Assembly: GCF_004570345.1 (NCBI RefSeq)
Contig: NZ_SPQM01000105.1
Location: 1 to 17,663 of the forward strand
DNA: 17,663 nucleotides
Source: Blastococcus sp. CT_GayMR20
Lineage (GTDB): Bacteria; Actinomycetota; Actinomycetes; Mycobacteriales; Geodermatophilaceae
Reading direction: 5' to 3'
Position numbers and translations under genes: made by a program. Below are positions 7,575-14,852 of this stretch, piece by piece. The notes beneath the pieces are model-generated. The model did no database searches. It worked only from the letters and a program-made list of their open reading frames with translations, and was not told the DNA's origin. Every line of letters starts with the position of its first letter. Positions within the stretch are counted from its first letter, which is position 1.

Positions 7575-7585
7575 CGCTGATGGCG
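7575..7585. promoter_or_regulatory. Candidate ClgR operator upstream of clgR
   Basis: CGCTGATGGCG fits the core CGCYNANRGCG, which I recall as the ClgR-binding core from Corynebacterium. It is centred about 59 bp upstream of the predicted clgR transcript start near 7521, a normal place for an activator. It is the only match I noticed in the spacers I examined. The flanking bases fit the wider consensus only partly. Confidence 0.5.
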
Positions 7586-7669
7586 TAACGCCGGGCGGGG
7601 GACCGGCGTTCCCTGCCGTCGGCGGGGCGGACCGCGTCGTCGCATCTACCTGTGCCCCCGCGCTCTCAC

Positions 7670-7675
7670 TAGAGT
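7670..7675 (+). promoter_or_regulatory. Candidate -10 element for the SARP/BTAD gene
   Basis: TAGAGT fits TANNNT and predicts a start near 7682, leaving a leader of about 43 nt with a good Shine-Dalgarno sequence (GGGAGG, 7714-7719) before the ATG at 7725. An in-frame GTG at 7674 falls inside this hexamer, which argues against that GTG as the start. Confidence 0.45.
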
Positions 7676-7724
7676 GCGGCTCGGCCACCTCCAGGAGACC
7701 GAGCTCCCACACCGGGAGGCGCGG

Positions 7725-8444
7725 ATGCACGTCCAGCCAGCTCCCTCCGCTCCTGTCGTGCGCCTACTGGGCGGCCTCTCCGTGACCTGCGGCGACGCCC
7801 GGCTCACCGTCCCCCCGGGGAGCCGACGGCTGCTGGCCTTCCTCGCCCTGCACCCGGCCGGCGTGGACCGCCGGTCGGCGGCCGGCATCCTCTGGCCCGA
7901 CGTCGGCGACGGGCGCGCGGCAGGGAACCTGCGGTCGGCGCTGTGGCGCCTGCAGCGGGGCAGCTGCCCGCTCGTGCAGGCCGAGCAGTCGGTGCTGAGG
8001 CTGACCGCGGACGTCGAGGTGGACCTCCGCCGCCTGGAGGAGTGGGCCAGCCGCGTGCTCGCCGGCGTTCCGGAGCCCGCCGACCTGGCCGTCGATCCCG
8101 GACCGATCGCCGACCTGGAGCTGCTGCCCGGCTGGTACGACGACTGGGTCCTCGCCGTGCGGCAGCGGCTGCAGCTGCGGCTGCTGCACGCCCTGGAGGC
8201 GCTGAGCAGACTGCTGCAGCAGGCCGGCCGCCCCGACGCGGCCGTGGAGGCGATGCACGTCGCCGTCCTCGCCGAGCCCCTCCGGGAGAGCGGCCAGCGC
8301 GCCCTGATCGAGGCCCATCAGGCCGCCGGTGACTGGGTGGCCGCCCGCCGTCAGTTCGACGCGTTCCGCAGCATCCTGCGGCGGGAGATCGGCGTGGAGC
8401 CCAGCGCGGAGCTCCGGGCGGTCGCGTCGGCGACCGGCCGTTGA
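7725..8444 (+). CDS. Stand-alone SARP-type regulator (winged helix + BTAD)
   Basis: The 239-residue product starts with an OmpR/PhoB-like winged-helix domain (about 11-95) with the pattern RLLAFLALHPAGVDRRSAAG, LWPD at 57-60 and NLRSALWRLQR. A bacterial transcriptional activator domain (BTAD, about 98-235) of TPR-like helices follows, including LLPGWYDDWV and ALIEAHQAAGDWVAARRQF. This is the minimal AfsR/SARP architecture, without the NB-ARC ATPase of larger members. Small SARPs usually activate nearby biosynthetic genes, but no biosynthetic cluster is visible here. The ATG at 7725 is preferred over the upstream GTG at 7674 because it has GGGAGG 5 nt upstream. The gene is divergent from clgR and converges on pgsA with a 4-bp gap. 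It occupies a place where cinA is often found in related clusters. Confidence 0.88.
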   Translation: MHVQPAPSAPVVRLLGGLSVTCGDARLTVPPGSRRLLAFLALHPAGVDRRSAAGILWPDVGDGRAAGNLRSALWRLQRGSCPLVQAEQSVLRLTADVEVDLRRLEEWASRVLAGVPEPADLAVDPGPIADLELLPGWYDDWVLAVRQRLQLRLLHALEALSRLLQQAGRPDAAVEAMHVAVLAEPLRESGQRALIEAHQAAGDWVAARRQFDAFRSILRREIGVEPSAELRAVASATGR

Positions 8445-8448
8445 GCGC

Positions 8449-9126
8449 TCAGGCCGCCGTGTCGGTCCGGGCGCCGCTGCCGGTGGGACCGGCGGCGCGG
8501 CGGGCAGCCGCAGCCTTCATGGCCCGGGCGCTGGTCTGACGCAGGGTCAGGGCGCGGTAGACGTAGTCCAGCCCGGTGAGGACGGTCAGCACGAGGGCGG
8601 CACCCATGACCCACCAGCGGCCGCTGGCGAGCAGACCCGTGAGAGGCAGGATGTACAGGCCGATCGCCAGCGCCTGCAGGACGGTCTTGAGCTTGCCGCC
8701 GCGGCTGGCCGCGATCACCCCGTGGCGGATCACCCAGAAGCGCAGCACCGTGACACCGACCTCGCGGACCAGGATGACGACCGTCACCCACCACGGCAGG
8801 AGCTCCAGCACCGACAGCCCGATGAGCGCGGTGCCGGTCAGCGCCTTGTCGGCGATCGGGTCGGCGAGCTTGCCGAACTCGGTGACCTGACCGGTGCGCC
8901 GGGCGATCATGCCGTCGTAGCGGTCGGTGATGATCGCGAGGGCGAACACGAGGGTGGCCCAGTACCGGCCCGCGTCGTCGAAGCCCTCGTCCTGCAGCAG
9001 CAGGACGGCGAAGATCGGGACGACGGCCAGCCGCAGCACCGTCAGCGCGTTCGGCAGGTTGACCAGCTTGACCGACGACGGCGGAGTGGCCGCTGGGTCC
9101 GGGGCGACGTCGGTCACGGCGGTCAC
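8449..9126 (-). CDS. pgsA: CDP-alcohol phosphatidyltransferase (phosphatidylglycerophosphate synthase type)
   Basis: The 225-residue membrane enzyme contains the full CDP-alcohol phosphotransferase motif D-x2-D-G-x2-A-R-x8-G-x3-D-x3-D. The residues are Asp68, Asp71, Gly72, Ala75, Arg76, Gly85, Asp89 and Asp93, with Asp93 as the likely catalytic base. Hydrophobic helices flank it (about 28-44, 55-67, 95-115, 150-185). The N-terminal segment [20 protein letters not shown] is characteristic of PgsA. The expected reaction is CDP-diacylglycerol plus glycerol-3-phosphate giving phosphatidylglycerophosphate, although other alcohol acceptors cannot be excluded by sequence. The GTG start overlaps the rimO stop by 4 nt (GTGA on the minus strand, 9123-9126), so it is translationally coupled to rimO, as is common in actinobacteria. 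Confidence 0.92.
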   Translation of the reverse strand: MTAVTDVAPDPAATPPSSVKLVNLPNALTVLRLAVVPIFAVLLLQDEGFDDAGRYWATLVFALAIITDRYDGMIARRTGQVTEFGKLADPIADKALTGTALIGLSVLELLPWWVTVVILVREVGVTVLRFWVIRHGVIAASRGGKLKTVLQALAIGLYILPLTGLLASGRWWVMGAALVLTVLTGLDYVYRALTLRQTSARAMKAAAARRAAGPTGSGARTDTAA

Positions 9127-10601
9127 CGCCCGGCCGGGAGCGCGGCGGGGACCAGCGCGCGGGCGAGCAGATCGATCCCGTCGGTGCCCACCACGTCGGC
9201 GTCGAGCAGCTGACCGGTGACCGCGTCGTCGGGCACACCGGCCACGGTGGCGGTGCCGTCGGCGTCGGGGTCCTGGTGGGCGGCGTGGCCGAGCCAGACG
9301 CCCGGGCCCTCGGTGGCGGAGAGGTCCTCGGTCAGCAGGACCTCGATCCGTTCCCCGATGCGGTCCTCTGCCCGCTGGGCGGTGAGCTCCTCGACGAGGT
9401 CGGTGATCCGCCGGACGCGGGCGTCGATCTCCGCCTGGTCGATCTTCCCCGACAGCCGCATGCCCTCCGTGCCCTCCTCGTCGGAGTAGCCGAACACACC
9501 TACCGCGTCGAGGCGTCCCTCGGTGAGGAAGCGCTCCAGCTCGGCGACGTCGGCCTCCGTCTCCCCCGGGAAGCCGAGGATGACGTTGGTCCGGAAGCCG
9601 GCGCCGGGCGCCAGGCTACGGGCGCGCTCGATGGTGCGCAGGAAGTCCTCGGTGCCGCCGAAGCGCCGCATGCGACGCAGCAGCGTCGGCGAGGAGTGCT
9701 GGAAGGACAGGTCGAAGTAGGGGGCGACGCCGTCCGTGCCCGCGATGACCTCCAGCAGACCCGGCCGCAGCTCGGCCGGCTGCAGGTAGGCCACGCGCAC
9801 CCGGCGGACGCCCTCGATCGCCGCGAGCTGCGGCAGCAGCTTCTCCAGCATGCGGAGGTCGCCGAGGTCCTTGCCGTAGGAGGTCGAGTTCTCGCTGACC
9901 AGCACGAGCTCGGTGACGCCCTGGGCGGCGAGCCACTGCGCCTCGCCCAGCACCTCCCCGGGCGGCCGGGAGACGAAGGCTCCGCGGAACGTGGGGATCG
10001 CACAGAAGGCGCAGCGCCGGTCGCACCCGGAAGCCAGCTTCAGCGCGGCGGTGGGGCCGGATGCCAGGCGCTTCCGGCGCAGCCAGTCGTGACCGGGGAT
10101 GGCCGGTGCGTCGACCGCCGCGGTCGCCGCGGTGCGCTGCACCGGGCTGATCGGGAGCAGGGTCCGGCGGTCGCGCGGGGTGTGCGGCACCAGCGGCCGG
10201 CCGGCCAGCACGTCGTCGAGACGGTCGCTGATCGCGCCGTAGTCGTCGAAACCGAGCACGGTCGCCTCGGGGAGCGCATCGGCGAGCTCGGAGCCGTAGC
10301 GCTCCGCCATGCAGCCGACCGCGACGACGGAGGCACCGGAGTCGGTGGCGGCGAGGATCGCGTCGACGGAGTCCTTCTTGGCCGTCTCGATGAAGCCGCA
10401 CGTGTTGACGAGGACGGCGTCGGCGCCCTCGGCGTCCTCCACCAGGTCGTAGCCCTCGGCCGCCAGGCGGCCGGCCAGCTCCTCGGAGTCCACCTCGTTG
10501 CGCGCGCAGCCGAGGGTGACCATGGCCACCGTGCGCCTGTCCGGAGCGGACCCGGAGGCTGCTGCCCCGGGCGTCTGGGCAGGGCGGGGCGGAGCTGTCA
10601 C
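9123..10601 (-). CDS. rimO: Ribosomal protein uS12 methylthiotransferase RimO
   Basis: The 492-residue product has the three-part methylthiotransferase layout. The N-terminal UPF0004 domain holds Cys32 ([13 protein letters not shown]), Cys68 ([11 protein letters not shown]) and Cys97 (VGCMAERYG), which bind the auxiliary iron-sulfur cluster. The radical-SAM domain has Cys193, Cys197 and Cys200 ([14 protein letters not shown]). A C-terminal TRAM domain lies at about 411-485. RimO methylthiolates a conserved aspartate of ribosomal protein S12. The [11 protein letters not shown] form is typical of RimO and not of the tRNA enzyme MiaB. The start is GTG at 10601: the -10-like TACGAT ends exactly 6 nt upstream, which suggests a leaderless mRNA. 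The longer frame to 10688 would run through the palindromic spacer and has no support. It lies 70 bp after ftsK and is coupled to pgsA. Confidence 0.95.
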   Translation of the reverse strand: MTAPPRPAQTPGAAASGSAPDRRTVAMVTLGCARNEVDSEELAGRLAAEGYDLVEDAEGADAVLVNTCGFIETAKKDSVDAILAATDSGASVVAVGCMAERYGSELADALPEATVLGFDDYGAISDRLDDVLAGRPLVPHTPRDRRTLLPISPVQRTAATAAVDAPAIPGHDWLRRKRLASGPTAALKLASGCDRRCAFCAIPTFRGAFVSRPPGEVLGEAQWLAAQGVTELVLVSENSTSYGKDLGDLRMLEKLLPQLAAIEGVRRVRVAYLQPAELRPGLLEVIAGTDGVAPYFDLSFQHSSPTLLRRMRRFGGTEDFLRTIERARSLAPGAGFRTNVILGFPGETEADVAELERFLTEGRLDAVGVFGYSDEEGTEGMRLSGKIDQAEIDARVRRITDLVEELTAQRAEDRIGERIEVLLTEDLSATEGPGVWLGHAAHQDPDADGTATVAGVPDDAVTGQLLDADVVGTDGIDLLARALVPAALPAGR

Positions 10602-10607
10602 CGGCCC

Positions 10608-10613
10608 ATCGTA
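10608..10613 (-). promoter_or_regulatory. Candidate -10 for a leaderless rimO-pgsA transcript
   Basis: TACGAT on the minus strand fits TANNNT and is separated from the rimO GTG by 6 nt, the spacing expected if transcription starts at the start codon. No clear -35 is visible. Confidence 0.55.
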
Positions 10614-10617
10614 GTGG

Positions 10618-10666
10618 CCCCCTGCAGGGTCCCGTCGCGAGCTCGCGAGTGGCGCGGGGCAGGGGG
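10618..10666. terminator. Nested palindromes between ftsK and rimO, probable ftsK terminator
   Basis: An outer pair CCCCCTGC (10618-10625) and GCAGGGGG (10659-10666) encloses a perfect 14-bp palindrome TCGCGAGCTCGCGA (10635-10648). It begins a few bases after the ftsK stop on the minus strand. There is no U-tract, which is normal for actinobacterial terminators. It also lies just upstream of the rimO -10, so an operator role is possible. Confidence 0.5.
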
Positions 10667-10671
10667 TCCTT

Positions 10672-13152
10672 CTACTCGCCGCCGCCACCCCGGAGGGTGA
10701 ACAGCACCGACTCGAGCTCGTCCGGCTTGATCAGCACGTCGCGCGCCTTCGAGCCCTCGGAGGGCCCGACGATGCCGCGGCTCTCCATCAGGTCCATGAG
10801 GCGGCCGGCCTTCGCGAAGCCGACCCGGAGCTTGCGCTGCAGCATCGACGTCGACCCGAACTGGCTGGTGACGATGAGCTCGACGGCCTGCACGAGGAGG
10901 TCGAGGTCGCCGCCGATGTCCTCGTCGATCTCCTTCTTCTCGCCGGCCGCGGCGGTGAAGACCTCTTCCCGGTACTCGGGCTCTGCCTGCCGCTTGGTGA
11001 ACTCGACGACCGCCTCGATCTCGGTGTCGGAGACGTAGGCGCCCTGGACGCGGACCGGCTTGCCGGCACCGATCGGCATGAAGAGCGCGTCACCCATGCC
11101 GATGAGCTTCTCCGCGCCCGGCTGGTCGAGGATGACCCGGCTGTCGGTGAGGCTCGACGTCGAGAACGCCAGCCGCGACGGCACGTTGGCCTTGATCAGG
11201 CCGGTGACGACGTCCACCGAGGGCCGCTGGGTGGCCAGGACCAGGTGGATGCCGGCGGCACGCGCCTTCTGGGTGATGCGGACGATCGAGTCCTCGACGT
11301 CGCGCGGGGCGACCATCATCAGGTCGGCGAGCTCGTCGACGATCGTGAGGATGTACGGGTAGGGCATGTAGACCCGCTCGCTGCCGGGCGGGGCGGTGAT
11401 CTCGCCCTTCTCGACCTTGCGGTTGAAGTCGTCGATGTGCCGGACGCCGGTGGCCCGCATGTCCTGATAGCGCTGCTCCATCTCCTCGACCAGCCAGGCG
11501 AGCGCGGTGGCGGCCTTCTTCGGGTCGGTGATGATCGGCGTGATCAGGTGGGGAATGCCGTCGTAGGGCGTCAGCTCGACCATCTTCGGGTCGATCAGGA
11601 TCATCCGGAGCTGGTCGGGGGTGGCCCGCAGCAGCAGCGAGGTCAGCAGCGAGTTGATGCAGCTCGACTTGCCGGCGCCCGTGGCACCGGCCACGAGGAG
11701 GTGCGGCATCTTCGCCAGGTTGGCGCAGACGAAGCCGCCCTCGATGTCCTTGCCGAGACCCACCAGCATGGGGTGGGGGTCCTGCTTGGCCGCCTGCGAG
11801 CGCATGACGTCGCCGAGGCTGACCGTCTCGCGGTCGGTGTTGGGCACCTCGATGCCGACCGCGGACTTCCCGGGGATCGGCGCCAGGATGCGGATGTTGT
11901 CGTTGGCGACGGCGTAGGCGAGGTTGCGGGTCAGGGCGGTGATCTTCTCGACCTTGACCGCGGGGCCGAGCTCGACCTCGTAGCGGGTCACCGTCGGGCC
12001 GCGGGTGAAGCCGGTCACGGCGGCGTCGATGTTGAACTGCTCGAGGACGCCGGTGATCGCCTCGATGGCGACGTCGTTGCTCTTCGATCGGGCGCGCGGG
12101 GGCGTGCCCGGACGCAGGACGGTCAGCGACGGGAGCACGTAGTTGCCGGCGACCGGCTGGATCGTCAGCTGTTGCGGCTCGTCGATCGGCGGCAGGTCCT
12201 CCGGCGGCGCGGTCCGGTCGACGATCGGCGGGCGCAGCGGGGTGTGCACCGGCGGCGTGGTGATCGTCGCGTCGACGGCGGCGTCGGCGGCGCCGAGGTC
12301 GATCGGGCCGGTGGCGAGCAGGTCCTCCGACAGCGACCGGCGGCCGAAGCGGCGGCCCTTCGGCGCCGCTTCCTCCTCCTCGTCCTCCTCGTCGTCGTAG
12401 TCCTCGTCGTCCTCGTCGTAGTCGCGGCCCAGCAGCCGGTCGGTGAGCTCCTGCAGCCGCTCGGGGATCTGGTGGACCGGTGTGGCCGTGATGACCAGCA
12501 GGCCGAAGAAGGCGAGCAGGGCCAGGAGGGCGACGGTGACGGCGGTGCCGATGCCCGCGGTCAGCGGGGTGCCGACCGCCCAGCCGATCAGGCCGCCGGA
12601 CCCGGTGACGCCGGCCTCGGGGTCGGCGTGCGTGCCCACGACCTGGGCGATGCCCAGCACGGAGGCGACGGTGCAGATCCAGCCGATCGCGAGGCGGCCG
12701 CGCGCCTCGGGGCGGGGCCCCCGGCGGAGCAGCCGCAGTGCGGCGAAGAACAGGACGACGGGCAGCACCATGACCAGCGAGCCGATGATCCAGCGCACGC
12801 CCTGAGCCAGACCGACCCCGACCGGGCCGATGCCGGTGCTCCACGCGGCCGCCCCGAGCACGATCGCCAGGGCCAGCACGGCGAGGCCGACGCCGTCCCT
12901 GCGGTGTTCGGGGGCGAGCGGCTCGGCCTCCTCGGGCCGGGCGACCGAGCGGGCGAGCCCGCCGGCGCCTCGGGCGAGCAGGTTCCAGCCACCGCTGACG
13001 ATGCCGAAGAGACCGGCACCGCTCTTCTTCTTGGCGGCCGGGCGCCGGGTGGTCGACCGTTTCGCGGGCGGGCGCTTCTTGCTCGCAGCCGTCGAACCGG
13101 ACCGACTCCGGGAAGACGCCGGCCGGCGCGACGACGTGGTGCGGGCAGGCAT
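10672..13152 (-). CDS. ftsK: DNA translocase FtsK/SpoIIIE family
   Basis: The 826-residue product has a Lys/Arg/Ser-rich N-terminus (1-46), then four membrane helices (about 86-105, 121-142, 153-173 and 197-223). A very acidic linker (about 245-262) and a proline-rich stretch follow. The RecA-like motor has Walker [10 protein letters not shown] (489-497), Walker [12 protein letters not shown] (601-611) and the FtsK-typical [22 protein letters not shown]-terminal winged-helix gamma domain (about 750-812) would read KOPS/SRS-type DNA signals. It pumps chromosomal DNA at the division septum. The ATG at 13152 is chosen because TACCGT lies 7 nt upstream, which suggests a leaderless mRNA. The frame stays open for 524 more codons through the beta-helix gene, but that is a same-strand shadow frame. 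A strong hairpin separates it from the upstream beta-helix gene. Confidence 0.96.
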   Translation of the reverse strand: MPARTTSSRRPASSRSRSGSTAASKKRPPAKRSTTRRPAAKKKSGAGLFGIVSGGWNLLARGAGGLARSVARPEEAEPLAPEHRRDGVGLAVLALAIVLGAAAWSTGIGPVGVGLAQGVRWIIGSLVMVLPVVLFFAALRLLRRGPRPEARGRLAIGWICTVASVLGIAQVVGTHADPEAGVTGSGGLIGWAVGTPLTAGIGTAVTVALLALLAFFGLLVITATPVHQIPERLQELTDRLLGRDYDEDDEDYDDEEDEEEEAAPKGRRFGRRSLSEDLLATGPIDLGAADAAVDATITTPPVHTPLRPPIVDRTAPPEDLPPIDEPQQLTIQPVAGNYVLPSLTVLRPGTPPRARSKSNDVAIEAITGVLEQFNIDAAVTGFTRGPTVTRYEVELGPAVKVEKITALTRNLAYAVANDNIRILAPIPGKSAVGIEVPNTDRETVSLGDVMRSQAAKQDPHPMLVGLGKDIEGGFVCANLAKMPHLLVAGATGAGKSSCINSLLTSLLLRATPDQLRMILIDPKMVELTPYDGIPHLITPIITDPKKAATALAWLVEEMEQRYQDMRATGVRHIDDFNRKVEKGEITAPPGSERVYMPYPYILTIVDELADLMMVAPRDVEDSIVRITQKARAAGIHLVLATQRPSVDVVTGLIKANVPSRLAFSTSSLTDSRVILDQPGAEKLIGMGDALFMPIGAGKPVRVQGAYVSDTEIEAVVEFTKRQAEPEYREEVFTAAAGEKKEIDEDIGGDLDLLVQAVELIVTSQFGSTSMLQRKLRVGFAKAGRLMDLMESRGIVGPSEGSKARDVLIKPDELESVLFTLRGGGGE
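12370..12423 (-). repeat. Low-complexity Asp/Glu repeat within ftsK
   Basis: A run of TCC/TCG triplets on the plus strand encodes the acidic linker of FtsK (almost only Asp, Glu and Tyr, about residues 245-262). The run is slippage-prone and may vary in length between strains. Confidence 0.8.
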
Positions 13153-13159
13153 GCGTCGG

Positions 13160-13165
13160 ACGGTA
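13160..13165 (-). promoter_or_regulatory. Candidate -10 for a leaderless ftsK transcript
   Basis: TACCGT on the minus strand fits TANNNT and ends 7 nt before the ftsK ATG at 13152, leaving no room for a Shine-Dalgarno sequence. None is visible. This supports both the start choice and leaderless translation. Confidence 0.5.
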
Positions 13166-13225
13166 ATCGCCCCGACCGCTCGGATCGGGCAGGCGGAGGG
13201 ACGTGTCCCCCCACTCCGTGCGGCC

Positions 13226-13257
13226 GCGCCGGGCGGCAGCGAACTGCCGCCCGGCGC
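13226..13257 (-). terminator. Perfect 14-bp hairpin with UUCG loop after the beta-helix gene
   Basis: The arms GCGCCGGGCGGCAG (13226-13239) and CTGCCGCCCGGCGC (13244-13257) are perfectly complementary. Read on the minus strand the 4-nt loop is TTCG, a stable RNA tetraloop. It begins 33 nt after the beta-helix stop and lies about 75 nt before ftsK. No U-tract follows. It is the likely terminator that insulates ftsK from the stress-controlled surface gene. Confidence 0.75.
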
Positions 13258-13289
13258 AGGCGAACGGTGCGATCGACCGCCGCGCCCCG

Positions 13290-14612
13290 TCAGACGCCCG
13301 CGGGCACGCGTCGGCCGTCGACCGTGAAGCTCCCCGACGCAGTGCCGTCGGGGCCGACCTCCTGGTAGACGTCGTCCCCCTCGCCACCGGCCGTGTTCCC
13401 GCGGATCGAGGTGCGCTGCACGATCATCGTGCCGGTGGGTGAGTTCCACAGCCCGCCGCCGTCGTTGGCCGCCCGGTTGCCGGTCACCGATCCCCGCTCG
13501 ACCGTGACGGTGCCGGTGCCGGTCAGGTGGAGGCCGCCGCCGTTGCCGGGGCTGCTGCCGGTGGTGTTGTGGGTGAGGTCGGTCCGGTCCAGCGTCGTCG
13601 TCCCCAGGTTGGCCTCGATCCCACCGCCGGCCCGCACCGCGCTGTTGCCCTGGACGAGGGTGCGCTCGACGACGAGGGTGCCCTGGTCGTTGAGGATGCC
13701 GCCGCCGGATCCGGCGGTCCCGTCTGCCACGTTGCCTCGGAGCTCGGAGCGCGTGACCGTGAGCCGCCCGCTGGTGCCGGCCTCCTGGAAGAGTCCGCCG
13801 CCCCCCATGGTCGCCTCGGCGCCGCTGGCCCTGTTCATCGCGATCGTGCTGCGGTCGACGGTCATGGCGCCCGCCCCGGAGTTCCAGAGGCCGCCACCCT
13901 CGGAGGCGGCCGTGTTGCCGGTCACCTCGGTGCGGTCCACGTGCACCCTGCCGGCGCCGGTCAGGTGCAGGCCGCCGCCGTTGCCGGGCCCGGCTCCCGT
14001 GCGGTTCTCCGACAGCGTCGACCGGCTGACGGTCGTCGTGGAGCCGGGGCTTCCTTCGATGCCGCCACCGGCCCGCGGAGCGCTGTTGCGGGTGATGGTG
14101 CTGCGGTCGACCTCGAGCGTGCCGGCGTTGCGCACACCGCCGCCGGAGGCCGGCAGGCCCTCGCCCGGCGCCGCGCCGCCGGTCACGGTGAGGTGCCCGA
14201 TGCTCAAGGCGGCGCCGGCGACCACGTCGAGGACGCGGTCTCGCCCCTGCGCATCGACGGTCGCGCCGTTGCCGTTGATCCTGACGGTGGAACGGACGTC
14301 GAGGTCGCCGGTGGCGGAGGCATCCTCGTGCGCGCCCGCGATCGTCAACGGGTACACGGCCCTGCCCAGGTGGATCGTGCCACCGCCGGAGGCGTTGGCC
14401 TGCTGCACTGCGGCGCGCAGGGAGCACGCCCCCCACGCATCGGCACAGGTCCCGTCGCGGAGATCCTTGTCGACCGTGTCCTTGGTGGTCGTCACCCGCA
14501 AGGTGCTCCCGTCGCCGTGCCGGGGCCCGTCGTGGGCCAGAGCGGGGCTGCCGGCCAAGAGGCTGAAGGCCAGGGCGGTGGTCGCGGCCCCCGCCAGTGT
14601 TCTGGTGCGCAT
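13290..14612 (-). CDS. Secreted CSLREA-type right-handed beta-helix protein
   Basis: The 440-residue product begins with a classical signal peptide (MRTRTLAGAATTALAFSLLA, cleavage probably after ALA near residue 26). A CSLREA-like domain follows (about 38-75: VTTTKDTVD, then GTCADAWGACSLRAAVQQAN, with Cys56 and Cys63 likely disulfide-bonded). From about 80 onward come short glycine-rich coils of the pectate-lyase/polymorphic outer-membrane-protein type, with recurring SGGGVRN, GNGGGLHLTG, EGGGLWNS and ITRNSA elements. These should stack into a right-handed beta-helix. Residues 157-283 are repeated at 303-427 (offset 146). There is no LPXTG motif or membrane anchor, so the protein is released or held non-covalently. 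Function is unknown; relatives are thought to act in adhesion or polysaccharide binding. ATG at 14612 has AGGAGA 6 nt upstream. It is divergent from the ECF sigma operon. Confidence 0.88.
   Translation of the reverse strand: MRTRTLAGAATTALAFSLLAGSPALAHDGPRHGDGSTLRVTTTKDTVDKDLRDGTCADAWGACSLRAAVQQANASGGGTIHLGRAVYPLTIAGAHEDASATGDLDVRSTVRINGNGATVDAQGRDRVLDVVAGAALSIGHLTVTGGAAPGEGLPASGGGVRNAGTLEVDRSTITRNSAPRAGGGIEGSPGSTTTVSRSTLSENRTGAGPGNGGGLHLTGAGRVHVDRTEVTGNTAASEGGGLWNSGAGAMTVDRSTIAMNRASGAEATMGGGGLFQEAGTSGRLTVTRSELRGNVADGTAGSGGGILNDQGTLVVERTLVQGNSAVRAGGGIEANLGTTTLDRTDLTHNTTGSSPGNGGGLHLTGTGTVTVERGSVTGNRAANDGGGLWNSPTGTMIVQRTSIRGNTAGGEGDDVYQEVGPDGTASGSFTVDGRRVPAGV
13332..13706 (-). repeat. Beta-helix internal duplication, copy 2
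   Basis: This encodes residues 303-427, the C-terminal copy of the duplicated block. It has diverged clearly from copy 1 at the protein level, so the duplication is not very recent. Confidence 0.8.
13764..14144 (-). repeat. Beta-helix internal duplication, copy 1
   Basis: This encodes residues 157-283 of the beta-helix protein. It aligns with copy 2 almost without gaps at a 146-residue (438-nt) offset. Shared landmarks are RAGGGIE, GNGGGLHLTG and GGGLWNS. Confidence 0.8.
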
Positions 14613-14664
14613 CGGTCGTCTCCTCGGGATTGGGTCCGGCTGACGAGCACCGGGTGACCGTGGT

Positions 14665-14688
14665 TACGCACGTCCGGCATCGCCGTTC
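14665..14688 (-). promoter_or_regulatory. Candidate ECF-type promoter for the beta-helix gene
   Basis: On the minus strand GAAC (14688-14685) is followed after 16 nt by CGTA (14668-14665). This fits the general ECF pattern of a GAAC -35 and a CGT -10. The predicted start near 14657 leaves a 45-nt leader with a good Shine-Dalgarno sequence. Confidence 0.5.
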
Positions 14689-14793
14689 GATGCAGCGGCC
14701 GCAAAACTCCATCGACCGGCGCATCCCGGCGTGGGCTCACTCGTTCCGGGCCGGGCCATCACGTCGAGTGGCTGAGGTCGCTCGGGCCTCGGA

Positions 14794-14819
14794 TGAACCC
14801 TTCGGGCCCGGCCGACGTA
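14794..14819 (+). promoter_or_regulatory. Candidate autoregulatory ECF promoter of the sigma operon
   Basis: TGAACC (14794-14799), 16 nt, then CGTA (14816-14819) closely resembles SigW/SigE-type ECF promoters. Transcription would start near 14826, leaving about 27 nt with GGAAGGAG before the ATG at 14853. The in-frame ATG at 14793 overlaps the -35 and is therefore unlikely to be the gene start. Confidence 0.6.
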
Positions 14820-14852
14820 TGCCTTCCAGGACGCGTCCGGGAAGGAGTCCCC

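Noticed and set aside
11245..13368. Plus-strand open frame of 707 codons opposite ftsK
   Set aside because: High-GC antisense shadow. It has no recognisable domains, and FtsK on the other strand is unmistakable.
13153..14724. Open frame of 524 codons upstream of and in frame with ftsK, giving an apparent 1350-residue protein
   Set aside because: It is the same-strand shadow of the beta-helix gene. It is Arg/Gly/Pro-rich without domain pattern, a strong hairpin lies in its path, and a -10 sits just before the true ftsK start.
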